DNA of 64,000 bases from Viridothelium virens (taxonomy: Eukaryota > Ascomycota > Dothideomycetes > Trypetheliales > Trypetheliaceae). The stretch spans positions 372,001 through 436,000 of the forward strand of contig ML991776.1 in assembly GCA_010094025.1 (NCBI GenBank), written 5' to 3'. Shown in pieces: positions 43,884-57,121 of this stretch. The notes beneath the pieces are model-generated. The model saw only the letters and a program-made list of their open reading frames with translations. It searched no databases and had not been told where the DNA came from. A program made the position numbers and the translations under genes. Every line of letters begins with the position of its first letter. Positions within the stretch are counted from its first letter, which is position 1.

Positions 43884-46800
43884 TCAAGGTTTGCTCAACT
43901 GCTCCTTGCGGAAGAAGACCAAGAAGCCGACGGAGACTGCCGCCTGGAAGAGCAGCGCAACCCAAAACCATGGCTGGCTGAGTCCGTCTGAGACTCCACC
44001 CGCGAAGCTGGGGAAGACGGTAGCAGGACCAATGGCGTTTGGCGCGGCGGCACGGGAGATGATGGTTCCAACAGAACCGATGATTTGCGCAGCGATGAGG
44101 GTAAAGGTGATGTGGAATCGTGTCAGAGTCTGTAGAAGAATCATGCCGAAGCCGACCCCTTGTAGCGAGTCCAAGACACCTAGCCAAAGCCACAGGCCAC
44201 GTCCAAGAAGCGCAGACGCGACAGGACCACCTGCCCAAGGAAGGTAAAAGCCGATGTTGGAGGTCGCCCAGAGCATCTGGCACCAGCGTGGGGCACCAAG
44301 GCCGACGGCGAAGATGGGTAGAATCCAGGTGTAGACGGTAGAGAGGTGGGAGAAGAGGTAGAGAAGGGCTGCCCAGACGATAATGAAAAAGAAGATGACA
44401 AGGACGATGACCGCCCAGGTTGGTGCCCATTTGGACGACCAGAGGTACCCCCAATTACGTCCATAGAGGGAGGAGAGCCAGAAGTTTTGAATGAAGACAG
44501 CGACGAAGAACCAGAGGATGATCTTGCGGCGGAGAAGGCCTTTGTAGAATGATGGAACGGCGCCAGGAGCTTGACGGTAGTAGTCAGGAAGACCAGTGAA
44601 TAGCGCGACGCCGATGACCCAGAGCAGAATCGCAATCGGAACGGTGATGCCAGTCACTGCTGCGGAGCTCAGCGAAGTGGTCGCTCCGGTGCCCGAGCCT
44701 TGGATATTGGCGAGTTTAGAGCCCCACGCCCAGAGTGCGACAATGTAGATTTGCTGAGTACCTTGGATGACACAGGCGCGGAAACCCCAGGTCTTGACGG
44801 GCGCAGTGCCCAAGCTGCCAAAGTTCTGCGCGAAAAAGAAGGATCCACTGGCGGATGCAACGGCGTAGAACCCCTTAGCGACGTTTTGTACCCAGCCTCT
44901 AGCCGCGTAAGTCGCGCCGTAAGGTGCAACGCCGAGCAGGAAGAAGGCACCACCGTAGAAGAACCATGGAAGGCCAAGGACGTAGGTCGACTTGAGAGAT
45001 CGAAAGACGGCCCACCACAGAACAGAAGCACCTAGGTAGATACAGGCAATGGTGTAAAGCTCCGCTGCTGGCTCACCGACTTGACCAGTCAAAAGAGTGA
45101 TCTGGTATGAGTTTGCTGCGAGAATTTGACCAAGCGCGAGCAGGAAGGCATAGATCGGCCAATCGCCGATTTTGGTGCTCAGGAACCTCTTCACACCAGT
45201 CGGAGGCTTGTAGTTCGATGGGAGCAAGAATTGGCCGAAATCCTCGTCTTCGTTACCAGTATTATGGCTTGGACTGTTGCTACTAGAGCTTGTTCCGACA
45301 GGTTCGTTGAAGATGGATCCTGCCGGAGAAGCAACCCGTGAATTGGGTTTCGACATCCTGGCATCGTGAAGACGATTGAACCATGTCTTCTCACTCTTGG
45401 CCAAGTATTCTTCAATGCAAAGCGGGCCCTCAGATGTTTTACCGCTAAGATGACCAAGCTTGGTTTCGAAGGTTCTGTAGTATAGGCCAGTTGGATCCGT
45501 GAAGAAGGGTAAGAGATCCTGTGGTTCCTTGTTCTCCTTTTCGTTAAGGACGGTCTCAAGACTGAGCTTAAGATCCTTGCCACGGATGGGATCAAGCTGA
45601 GCAAGAGTTGGTTCGCGAGGAGTGCCAGGTGTGGGCGTGGATGAGTTCGACTCTGGAAGCGTCAATGGCGGGACGAAGGCGGAGGCAGGTGGATGGCGCG
45701 CAAGAGCAGGATGTGGCACTGAAATGCCACCTGATTGCTCATCGACGTCGGATAGTCTTCTTGTGGCATAGGGATCGTGGCGTAAGAACTCCATGTTCAT
45801 GTACGACTGTCTCTTGCTGGCTTCAGCTTGCTCGGCACTCAAAATATACTCATCAGGATTGCTCGATGCCGCCTGCTGCTCAGCAGTAGGGTCTTCCATC
45901 ACAGCATGAATTCGACCAGACTGGTTGGGGAAAGCGCTAGGAAAGACACCGCTTGCAAGACTCCTAAGACTTGCGTTTCGGGGGATACTGTGACCAGGAC
46001 CCATTTTCCTACCAAGGGAGTATGCCAGAGGCGAATCGTTGGTGGAACTGCCTTCTCTGGTTGGACTGGATTCTCGAGTGGTCGGGGCACTGTTGCGAGG
46101 AGAGATCATCCGAGGTGTCTGCCAGCCACTTCTGGGAGTTTGGTATCCACTGGCCAATTGAGACGCGTCTCTAGGCGTCTGCCAACCGCTTCGTGGTGTA
46201 CCCGGTGTCGACCAGCCAGTCATGCGTTTGGTCTCTCGCTTCTGGAATGCCTTGATCGAGGTTGCCTGAAGAATCTCGAGATCCTCCTTCCACTGAGATA
46301 CAGGGAAGCGCTGCTTAGCGGATCGAGCTCTCATAATTGCGCGGAGATCTGTATTCGATGCAAGAGCACCCCGAATAGCCATCTTGAATTGTCGCAGGAG
46401 ATGTTTAGTGGACATCGACTCAATGGTAAACCACCAACCAGGCACTTGTCCCAGGCCGCCAACTCGAGCGCCAACACCAAGCGCACCTTTGCGCCCAAAC
46501 TCGACGGCAACCAATCCAAAAGGCTCATCACGAGAGGGAATGAGAGCAAAATCAGCACCGCTGAAGATGAAGGGTGGAAGTGCAGTAAATTCTGGTTTTG
46601 AGTAAACTCGTCCAGGATACTTCTTCATCATCACATCCAGTTTTAGTGCCGCGAATTTGCCATACAAATCAATGACGGGTCCAACGCAGAGAAGTTGCAC
46701 ATGCGGGTGTTGCTCCAGTATCGCAGGGAAGACGTCTGCTATGAGATCGATACCTTTCTGCATCGACCATCGTCCAACGAATACAAAAAGGTCGGCATCT

Positions 46801-49800
46801 GCCCGTTGTTCCAAGCCAGCCCATTCTTGGGCCTGACGCTTGAGCTCTGGTCTGCCTGCTTCGAAGGCCTTGTCCACTGTCACAGAGTTCGGATCGACGT
46901 GCTGCTTATCCCACTGCTCGAGATCAGAAGGATCGGGGTTTGGCAGAGCGCCGACACGCTTGAGCCCCCAAAAGATCGGGTAACGAGCAAATGACCGTTT
47001 GCCGTATTTCTTGGAAACGCCAACAGCACCAAAGCCGCTTTGGTTGATGCGGAGTATGCTGGCACCTGCGTGAAGAAGGTTGAATATTTCGCCGAATTGG
47101 ACGTAGCGCTGGACAATATCCTCATCAAGATTGAACACGGAGCAAATCTCCTGTCTTTCTTTTGCAGAGCGCATGGGCCACAATCCTTGGAACTCCGCGT
47201 TGTGGAGCGACAAGCAGCAAGGAAGCTTCTCCGGCAGATGATACAACGGGGCGATGGTGCCATGATAATCGTTGATGTGGTACAAGTCAATGTGGAATCT
47301 GGTCATTGCTTGAGCGATACACTGGTTCCAGGCGGAGTAATAGATGGCGGATTCCAAGTCATCCATGCGTGGTGGGTATGGTTCAGCCTTGGTCTGCTTG
47401 CGGAAGATCGGTGCATCCAAGAGGACATAGGTGATATTGTTCAAGAAATGAAATTGGACCTGGACCTCGTATGCCTTGCCCATGATTGTGACGATAAACG
47501 GATCAGTGCGCTCGTCTTCCGGATAATCAATATCACCTACACAGGGAACCACCCAGACAAGATTCTGATGCGCAAGGTGTTTGCCCATGAGTTGAGCCAT
47601 GACACCGAGACCACCGATCTTGACTTTGATTTTCCAATCTTCGATGTCGTACTCAATGGTACCGATCAGCACCGTTCGCTTACGAACAGTCGCACCAATG
47701 TCGCCATGCTGAGTAGTTGGTCGAATGATATCTGTTGGTGAGGGCGGTGTGATTTCCTCGACTTTCTCTGACATTCCCTTCTTCGAAGAGAAGGCGTATG
47801 CGAGAGGAGCAGGCAGGAAAGGCTTTGGATTCGTAAGACCAACCTGGTTGAACTTGACCTGGCAGAATATTCGCAAATAAAGCCACACGGCCAGACAAGC
47901 CATGAGGACTGGAACAATAGCAAACAGAATCCATATTGCGAGCTGTACCCATCGAGAACCGACCGGGATGAGTAGCACTCGCATAGAACCGTCGTCAACT
48001 TGAATGCGGTATGCGAGATGTGGGGAAGGAGGTCCGTGATCGGTAATGTTGACCATTGATTCCTGTAGAGAGAGAGGTGGGATCCGGTCAAGAATGGTGT
48101 CATTATCGACATCGCCATAGGCGTGCGTCTGGTCGGGCGAGCCATCGGGATTCATGCCCCAGACATTGACCTGGAATTGGGCTGGCCATTCCGTCAAAAA
48201 ATCCAGATTCCATTTCCCTTCAGTATCTTGTTTCATCGTGTTCTCCACACCAGCATCATAACCAAACTGGTTCCAGGGCCCATGTAGCCAAATGTGAGGA
48301 AAGCGTCGAGGCGGTGAATTAGAACCACTGAGATCGCCTTCTTGGATATGGTTGCTGCTCCCTGTAGTCTTACTCCAGTACTGAACACGCACGTGTTGAC
48401 CAGACCATTCCTGGGCTTTGGTGCCACTCCATGTTTGGTCCTGGACTGTAGTATTGCCTCCGGTGTAAGGCATCCAATCGCTCCACGAAGAGCCCCAATT
48501 TGTACTGTATCGGAAACTATTCGCACCAGCGGCTTTGTGAGCGATGTAAGATCCGGAACCAATGGTGCTATCCCGTTTCGTATTGCCGCCCTGGAAGAGA
48601 AGCGTCGAACTGTAATTTGCAGAAGTTGGGAAGACCATCGGATTGTCAGACTGACCAATACGGAACATAAAGTGATCGACAGACTTTGTAGACGAATTCT
48701 TGCCTTGTGTAGTAGCGTTGTTCATGGTAATGGTATGAACACCATTTGATACATTAACGAGATTGGCTGTGAAAGTCCAAGCAGTCGGAACAGTGCCGTA
48801 GAATGGAGGTGCGTCGACATCGAGTGTGGTAAGACAATTGATGCTGTTGCGGTCGAGTTGAGCTGTAGATCCATCCTCAACATCGGATGAGAGACTCAGA
48901 GAATTCCTCACGGAATCACAATCCATCAATTCCGAGAAGCGAAGTTCGATGGGTACTGTGTCTTGCTCAGTGCTGCTCACGTTGGAGAGTATGCGCTGAT
49001 CATGGCCGGGCGAGACTTTCGTGATAACGGGCGATGACGGCACCCAGGTGTCAATAGGTACAAATGCCTTGAATCCGTATAACGTCATATTCATAGAAGG
49101 GAGACATCCGTTGAAATCCGTCGATCCGTTGAGCCCAAGCTGCTGAGGGGACTGCTGCAGTGTCCATTCATCGTAGGGATAGATCAAGTTCTTTACCGTT
49201 GTCCCCTCCGGAAATGGCGCAATTAGAGCCGTGTCGTTGTGGCTGCAATCAAATTCAAATGTTCTTGACTGATTTTGATTGGAGCTGACTAGCCAGACAC
49301 TTTGATTTCCCTGTCCGATGCCGGTGAAATCCTGGCTCTCATTGTACAATGTTCGAACAGCACTCCAGATACCAGTCTCGGTTGGGACGCCAAAAGAACC
49401 TGGAAGCGTGTAATTGAAGGTCTGCTTGGAGAGCTCAAGAAGGACCCAGCCATCGTTCAGCACGGGATACTGAGTACGACGCTCAAAGAGTGACTTGTAG
49501 AAATTATGGACGGGATGTGAAGGGTCACGATGGTCGAGACTGACGGAATCGTCCTCACAGGCAGAAAGAGAACTGTTCAGAGGCGCATTGTTCAGATTTC
49601 CATCACCAACCTTGTAGCATCCATGCATCTGCCATGCCTGTGCAGAAGCCATGAACTGACGTCCGTAGAGGTAGTTGGCGGCAGTACTATCAAGTGTGTA
49701 AAACGCTTGCTCCTCGCCCCAAGACATAAGTGGGATTCCGGGCATCTCGAGCGTGGTGACGAATGCGCCGAGCATCTGTCTTTGCGTGCCGTTCGTCATA

Positions 49801-51317
49801 CCAGGCCATCGGAACACATCTTGGTTACTGACACCATACATATGTCGCGGATCAAAAGTCCCGGTATTCGGGTTCAACAGGTCGTTCGTGAGGACAATCT
49901 GGTTCCAAGAATCAAAAAAGTTGACCGGAGTGTCGTCGGCTGCAAGCAAATCACCGTCCAGCCCGAGGAACCTCATAAGCCCTCGATACGTGGAATAGTG
50001 AAATGCGGCGGCGTCGAGAGCATTTTGGCCTGGGTCTCGGACGTAGTCGGTCGCATTTGATACATTGACCGTAGTGTAGGCCTCGCCGACAGAGGTGAAA
50101 GCCATGGATGGTTCCTTGCCTCGACCAAGATAGATGGCACCATTTGCATTTCCGTTGACAACTTCACCAGCGATGAAGAAGTTATTCTTGCCATGTTGAC
50201 GCCCACACTCACGCATAGCAGCAGAAAAGTTTCCTTGGGCATCGACAGTGATTTGCAAAGCTTTATCCATACGGAAACCATCGATATCCAGTGCTGAGAT
50301 GATCATGCAGGAGAAATGCTCCAGCTTCTCTCTCACGGATGGCCGCCACTCTCGAAGACGATCTTGAGCAAAGTTGAATTTTGAGAGCTCCTTTTGCCAT
50401 TCGGTATAGGTGCCAAAAGCAGTCACATCACCATACTGGTCGAATTCGCTGTCCATACAGCCTACCATGGCTTGCGTGTTATTGTCATTAATCAGGTGGC
50501 CGCCTTGGTCCCAAAACCTTGGATACGGGTAGCTGCACTCCGGCTCCCAATTGTTGCTTGGACTCCAGTCCGAGTAATGACGGCTAGATTTCCAGATCGT
50601 ATCGTATTCACTGAATGAGAATGGTGCAGTGTCGTTCAAATGGCCTACGAAACCGATGAGATCGGACATGCTACAGCAAATTAGTATCCATACGCGATCC
50701 ATCAACTAGAAGCTGGTAAACAAGCTCCTTTGAACTCACGTTGACATGGTGTTATCAAGGATGATGTACATGCCCCGGGCATGAAGAGCAGCGATTGTCT
50801 CCTGCCACTGAGTAATGTTTCCCAAGTGATGGTCAAGAAGAGTGTGGTCAACGGGACTGTACGAATCCGACTCCCAGGGCAAATTCATGAACAAGCTGCC
50901 AGCAACGTAGATACCCTGGGGTCAGGTTAGTCATGGACAGCCGGAAGACTTTTGAGGATCAATATTTACTCGGATGCCAAGACCGTGAATGTAGTCAATG
51001 GAGTCGAGCAGGCCGGTGATATCACCACCGGCACGCAGTTGCGTACCGGTAGGATCTTGTTCCCAAGCGGTGCCGTTTGCATTGTCATTGGTAGCATCAC
51101 CATTCACGAACCGATCGAGAAAGAAACTGTAGAAGGGAAAACGCCAATTCTGTGGGGACGGTGTGTAGGTGTGATTGTCCCAGCTGCCGTAATAGTCGAG
51201 AGGGTCAGTCGCGGTTTCGTTCTGATTGAGATTCCATGGCGCCTCGGTCGGGTCGTAACGGAGTGCAGATATTGAAACGAGAAGGCAAGAGAGCACACAG
51301 GGCAAGAAAGCGTGCAT
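43884..51317 (-). CDS. ags: Cell-wall alpha-1,3-glucan synthase (Ags/Mok1 type)
   Basis: Makes wall alpha-1,3-glucan at the plasma membrane. Exons 51317-50970, 50915-50740 and 50670-43884 give 2436 residues, the usual length. Order of parts: signal peptide (MHAFLPCVLSCLLVSISALR); extracellular GH13 amylase-like domain (about 40-600) with FPFYSFFLDRFVNGD, IILDNTM and GFRMDKALQ; one transmembrane helix (WVQLAIWILFAIVPVLMACL); a cytosolic GT5 glycogen/starch-synthase domain starting near KIGGLGVMAQLMG (about 1190) and including HINDYHG and SRDEPFGLVAVEFGRKG; a Ser/Pro-rich linker with repeated GW/GYQTPR units; and a C-terminal multi-helix region (about 2005-2436) thought to export the polymer. 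It is head-to-head with a GPI-type amylase. Confidence 0.96.
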
Positions 51318-53555
51318 GTTGTACAGCGTTTCGTTTCAGGAAAGCTCTCAGCTACGACAAGGCTACTAGAGCCAGTGAAGCGTCTGAGACCTGGGAACGA
51401 AGCTTTGCCCGAGCACCACTAAAGAAGAAGGAAAAAGAGACAACAGGAAAAAGATAATGCCGGAAACCGTGAGATTGGGCGGGAGAAATAGGTTAAGAAA
51501 AAGAGCGACACATGGCGGCGAAAGTGAGCGTTGAGCTACCCTGGAAATTCGACATCAGTTCGATCATGGTACGAAAAATGGTGGACCGGGCGCTGAGCAG
51601 CTGGTTGCACTCAATTAGTCCCCGTTTCGTCTAGAGAATCTGGGATCTGGCTAGGGTGCTTCCCACCAAGAGCAGCGAGAGCCTACCCAAGCCGGCCCGC
51701 AGCGCGTTGGCGGGAGGTTTGCAATTGGGGTGATGGGGGTGATTGGCATCCAGGACCAGCCGAACTGGCGCTGAGAGCTCTTGGCCACATGGCGTTAGCG
51801 CATATTGCTTTCTGAGTGCGCTGCCTACCTGCCTCGTACCCGGGGTTCGAAGTGCGTTTGCGGTTGAGCTAGGAAGGCGCGTCCCCAAAGCGTGATTAGG
51901 CTTTACGCAGCTTGCCCCTTCTGCAGATGCACGTCGACAACGGTCGCCGCCGCCGCTCCATGCAGGTCCCGCCGGCTGTTGCATGCGATTATGTATGACC
52001 TCGAGGCGAGCGACGAGGCACCGAGGTGTGCGATGCGCTGTCGCTGGGGCGGTGCTGGAGCTGGCCAAGATGCCACCGATGCGATGTGCGATGAAGTCAG
52101 TAGCTACAGAATACCCATACCCGCCATACCAGCGCGAGCCGTGCATGGATTACATCAAGTGTAGCACTAACAGGTCAACATTCAGTCTCACTCCCGGTCC
52201 CCTACCAGAACCACCTTAGCCTACCTGGTGACCGGACAGCAGCTGAGCGCAATAATTCCTAATGCCCACTGCGGATCACCGATAGTTAATACATTCCACT
52301 CTCTTCGACCTTCGCTCGCCGCACAGAAGCCGGCTCCAGGGGGGAGGAGCCGCCCGGCCTCTTCGGAGGGTTTCGAAGGTTCAAATTGGGTTCAGCCACG
52401 CTCCTTGGGATGAGATAGTCATGCCGCTGACGCGGCGGGCTTTGTGGATCATCATTAAAGGGTGAGAGCAATGGATAGTAGTATCTACGTCGAAGCGTGA
52501 GGTAAAGATAAGCAGCGGCTTCCCGCTCAAGGGTGCCCACGCAGGCTGTTTCGAATCGGCGCGCCCCTGCAAGCCCTTCCCGCGCCAGAAAATCTCAGAT
52601 CTGCAGGCACGGGGGCTGAGAGGCGTCCGCTCAGAGGAACAGGCAAGAGCGGACCGATTCGTCTCTCGAAATCGTCCAGCGCCTCCGAGGGTAATTCCGA
52701 AAGCTCCGGTCCCGCCGGCCTCTGAGTGGCTCAATGCACGTCAAACTACCCAACCGTGGCGGAAGGGCCACTAGAGGCCACTAGAGGCCACTAGAGACTG
52801 CAGGCCCCGGCTCAGTGCCACGAAAACGGATTCCCTGGGCCCCTTGATAAGCTCCTGATGCTCTCCGAACAAGGTCTTGCATGATCCCGGAATGCTAGCA
52901 CCTCAACCACTGACATTCTTCCATCCTTCTCTGCCCGCGGCAATCTGAGCCACGACTGCCCCAATTCAGATGGTCTTCGATCCTACTTCGTACGATCGAA
53001 TCCCAAAAGAATAACGGAGCGATGGGCCGCCGAAACGCTTCTCGGCATCCCGGCAGTTACATCTGTACGCTGCTGTCATCGTGATAAAAATAGTGGACCC
53101 GCGAATTTACCTGAGTCCTCGATTTGCTGATCCCAGAGACATGCTTTTTCGTCCGTTCCAAAGTGGAAATTAGACGGGTACCAAGACCAAGAAACCATCG
53201 GGGCATCCCTGACCAACTTGGCAGCGAGATCCTGTTGTCCTACGATGGCGTCCCACTGTGTGCACTTTGAGTGACGGCCACCCGGCCAAGGCAGTTTGCT
53301 TAACCATCATTAGCCCTATCGCTACCCTGCTGTCAACCACTGCCCTCCTCGAAAACCGATAGCAAAATCTTTAGGAAGCAGCTAGGGTCTGATCGTCAAC
53401 AGCACACTATTACTCTAGTCGTCTCCTTCTTCTCTCAACAGTTGAGGTGCATCTCGTTAATGATCCTTCCTCGTGGCGTTCGCAATTGAATTGCGCTGGT
53501 CTGAATGATTTCCCTTCTTTCTTTTTTTTCCTGGCTGTGCCTTCACGTTACGACA
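51318..53555. promoter_or_regulatory. 2.2-kb shared upstream region of glucan synthase and amylase genes
   Basis: Both genes point outwards from this region, so it contains both promoters. I found no coding frame with support. A 10-base tandem repeat sits at 52766-52795. A pyrimidine-rich stretch (CTCCTTCTTCTCTC) at about 53420-53440 precedes the amylase gene. I did not find a clean CGG-N8-CGG amylase-regulator site by eye, which is not proof of absence. Confidence 0.5.
52766..52795. repeat. Three exact copies of GGCCACTAGA
   Basis: Three head-to-tail copies of the 10-base unit with no mismatch, in the middle of the shared glucan synthase/amylase upstream region. The unit matches no binding site I know. 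Confidence 0.85.
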
Positions 53556-55583
53556 ATGCGATTCCTGACTGCTGTTTGGCTCGCCGCATTCTCCTCGTTT
53601 CATTTGTGCTCTGCAGCCACTGCCGACGATTGGCGCTTACGAACCATCTATCAAGTCTTTACAGACCGTTTCGCAGTCTCAAATAACACGGAAGCGGAAC
53701 CCTGTGATCCCGCTAAGGGCCAATACTGTGGCGGAAGCTGGCAAGGTATCATCGACAAGCTCGACTACATCCAGAACTTGGGTTTTTCGGCTGTATGCAC
53801 TTTCCCCGCATGTCTCGTTCTGGACGTACATATCTGCAGCATCTCACTGACGGCTATTAAAAGATTTGGATCTCGCCAATCACACAACAGCTCCCGCAGT
53901 ACACTCCAGATTACTCGTCCTACCATGGCTACTGGCAGCAGAACCTTTTCGAGCTCAACCCGCATTTTGGGACCGTCTCAGACCTGCAGTCGCTCTCTGA
54001 CGCGGTACACGAGCGGGGAATGGTGAGACAGTGAACCTTTTCTGCATCTTGTGCCTTGGTAACACCATCACGTGACTCCAGTACCTAATGGTCGACGTTG
54101 TCGTCAATCATTTTGCGTGGGATGGACCAGAAAACCAGATCAACTATAGCGATTTCACCCCTTTCAATGATCCAAAATATTATCATCCTTATTGTTTAAT
54201 CGAGGACTATACCGATGCAAATGATTCGGTCATTCAGGACGTGGGTTAACTTTAAACTTTATGCATATCGTAAACTCACCTTGCGCAGTGTTGGCTTGGC
54301 GATGATCAGGTTACTCTCCCGGATTTACGAACCGAGGACGACGATATTATCGATGAATTTACGTCATGGATTCAAGGCTTGGTCGCCAACTACAGTGGTA
54401 CGCAAAGATTGAGTTTCGTCTTATAGTGCTAATTGTTCCGGTGTAGTGGATGGTCTGCGAATAGACTCTGCGTTAAATGTCGACCCAGGGTTCTTTGATA
54501 AATTCGTCCCTTCCTCGGGTGTGTTCGCAACCGGAGAGCTCATGGACGGTCTCACTTCTGTTGCGTGTGGCTATGAACGTGCTATCGGTAGTATCCTGAA
54601 CTATCCTACGTGAGCGGGGTTTACAGTCATTCGGAAGGGTTTCCTGCTAATGCACATCAGATACTTTCCTCTTATCCGGGCTTTCGAGTCGCCGACTGGA
54701 AGCATCGGACAGTTGGTCGACCAGATCAATGGAATCAAGATGACTTGTCAGGATCCGACCACTCTGGGCAGCTTCTCAGAAAACCACGATGTCCCAAGAT
54801 TCGCATCTACTACGGATGATATGTCGGTACGCAACTACCCGCAGCACAAATGAACCAATTCCTTATTTGCTGACCTTGATATCTGGAAAGCTCGCCAAAA
54901 ATGTTCTCGCCTATACTTTGCTAACAGACGGGATCCCAATTGTCTACCAAGGCCAAGAGCAGCACTTGAGCGGCAATGGTACTCCATACAACAGGGAAGC
55001 TCTATGGACGACCAGTTACAATACTTCAGCGACGCTGTACACATTCACTCAAACCCTCAACCAGATTCGCACTCAAGCTATATTCAGCTCGACAAACTAC
55101 ACGACGTACAACAATTATGTCATCTACCAAGATCTCCATACCCTAGCCATGCGAAAAGGCTACAACGGGAGCCAGATCATTACCGTGCTTAGCAATCTCG
55201 GCGTATTCGGTTCGAATTACACACTCTCGCTTTCCGCTACAGAAACTGGCTACACGGCTGGAATGGACGTTACGGAACTTCTCGGCTGTACCAACACTAC
55301 AGTCGACAACTCAAATACACTCGAGGTCCGCATGGGTCAGGGACTCCCCAAGGTGTTCTATCCCACCGAGCTGCTGGCGGGATCAGGCATGTGTGGGACA
55401 ATTAAGACGGTTCCTACGACATCTGGTTTTATTACGCCCGGGGGATCTCCACCTTCTTCCCCATCCAGTCCAATTCCCAGTCGTACGCCCTTGGGCAAGG
55501 CAACTTCGACAGCTACTCCCACTTGGTTTCACATGTTTGCAAGTACCCTGGCCGTCTTCATCCTGCAATATTGGCTCGCGTAG
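53556..55583 (+). CDS. GPI-anchored alpha-amylase-family enzyme (GH13, AmyD/Agt type)
   Basis: Seven exons: 53556-53792, 53864-54022, 54082-54240, 54289-54397, 54447-54609, 54661-54826 and 54891-55583, 561 residues. A signal peptide (MRFLTAVWLAAFSSFHLCSA) precedes DWRLRTIYQVFTDRFA. GH13 regions: I YLMVDVVVNHF, II GLRIDSALNV with the nucleophile Asp, III ATGELMDG with the acid/base Glu, IV FSENHDVPR with the third Asp. Region II lacks the Lys-His pair of secreted Taka-type amylases (Leu-Asn here). The C-terminus is a Ser/Thr/Pro linker ending in a hydrophobic segment (MFASTLAVFILQYWLA), as in GPI-anchored wall enzymes. The neighbour is the alpha-1,3-glucan synthase, so the likely role is priming, trimming or transfer on wall alpha-glucan. 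Confidence 0.92.
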
Positions 55584-57121
55584 CTGGACCCTGAAATCTT
55601 TGGGCAAACCCGGCCTGCTCTCCGAATGTTTGCCTACGGAAGGCCCTTGTCGTTGGGGTTGATCGGCGCAGACAAGGTGGTTCTAGGCCAGCGCAAACAC
55701 GCCGTATAGAAGTCCTTCAGAAGCATGATTGATTAATAACGACGTGGGTCGGGCCTTCGGATAGACTGGAAAAATTTTGGAGAAATGAAATGTGGACATG
55801 ATAGAGGACATGGATTATAGATAGTATCGACAGGGATATAGATAGATGGGCAGGGTTTAGATCGTCTTGGCGTTTCGATAAACGGAATTGGTTGATAGAT
55901 TCCACTTTTAGGATACCCGGAATCAATCTATTGGCTGATGCATCGTCGGCGATCCCATACCTTATCTAGAGTTCATACCCACTCCCACATGGCGTGCGCT
56001 GCCAGGTTGTCCTGTTGACAGGTGAGCCGCATGCCAATACGCATGCACGAATGAGCAGCAGTATCTGTTTTTTTTTTTTTTTTTCCCTTTCTAATCTCTT
56101 TCAGTTTTGTTTCCGGCCATGTATTTCTTCCTTTGATCCGCTGTGAGACGCGTTTCGACCGGGGCAATCAAACATAAGCTCCACGGTCCTTGGTCATCAT
56201 AGAGCGGCTCGTTACCAAAGTTCCAAGCTAACTAGGGATCTATCGATCGTTCTGCACGCCTTGACCCTCTCAGTGATTGCTTGCAGGACCACTGAGTTGG
56301 CAACGGTACCCTATCATATGCTCGGCCAGAGTTGCCCGTCCTCAAGGTACAGTGCCTACCTACGCACCGGTGCACCACTTTTCACCCGGGTACCTTACGT
56401 CAGGGCCTTCGGTACTTCCCATTCACCTAGCAATATTTATGTACTTGGCTAAAGCGCGCATGCTTTTGTGCAGTGCCATTCACCGTCGTTAGTGCATCTG
56501 CACCTGTCGTTTGTGCAAGCGCGATCCACAACAGTCCCAACGTTTCTCCTTGTCGAAAACGTGCCACACCGTGCCACCCTCTTACGCTGTGGTCTACCCT
56601 GACGAAGTTGACCGCTGAAAATTTCCTCAAGAACTCCCCCGTCAATCTCGACTAATCCGGGAGAGGCTTTTGGGCGGCAAGCCCTCGGGCCACCGTTTCT
56701 CGGACATTATCACTCTAATCGGCCTCTTAAGTAAGCCATCCTCGATCAGAGCAAGCGCCTCAGCAAAAGCGCCGAGACCCTGCCCATAATTTTTTCCCCC
56801 GACCTGAAGCGCCAGTCCAACAATAATTAGCACTCGGCCGACATGGCTACAGCCGCATGACGATATCTGATGAGCTCTTATTGCTCCCACCGGTTCGCAC
56901 GCGTAGCACCAAGATCTCCACTGTCCAGCGGTTCAGTGCTACAGCAGCCTAGGCTTTCATGGGCTCAACGGCTCTTCCAAGACCCGGCATTGCACACGCA
57001 GACGCACACGCAGATGCATACGCACGTGCGAATCAGGAACTTGACAACATCGCTTAGAAGCTTATCTTCAGTGGACAGGGAAATACGTCATAGTCACCCC
57101 AAAGTGCCTCCCAACACCGAC
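55584..57121. other. 1.5-kb intergenic region, amylase to DEG1
   Basis: No gene is supported. A 17-base poly-T lies at 56068-56084. The DEG1 frame is open upstream of the chosen ATG as far as an earlier ATG at 56870; this stretch contains a CACGCAGACGCACACGC-like dinucleotide-rich run (about 56995-57030) and is taken as leader, but could encode an N-terminal extension. Confidence 0.5.
56068..56084. repeat. Poly-T homopolymer, 17 bases
   Basis: An uninterrupted run of 17 T about 0.5 kb past the amylase stop codon. It is not next to a target-site duplication that I can see, so there is no case for a retroposon tail. Confidence 0.7.

Noticed and set aside
51820-51870. Possible tRNA B box (GGGGTTCGAAG) near 51840
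   Set aside because: No matching A box, acceptor stem or anticodon arm could be paired at the right spacing on either strand.
56068-56084. Poly-T run as the tail of an inserted retroposon
   Set aside because: No flanking duplication, no adjacent LINE/SINE-like sequence and no reading frame; it is most simply a homopolymer.
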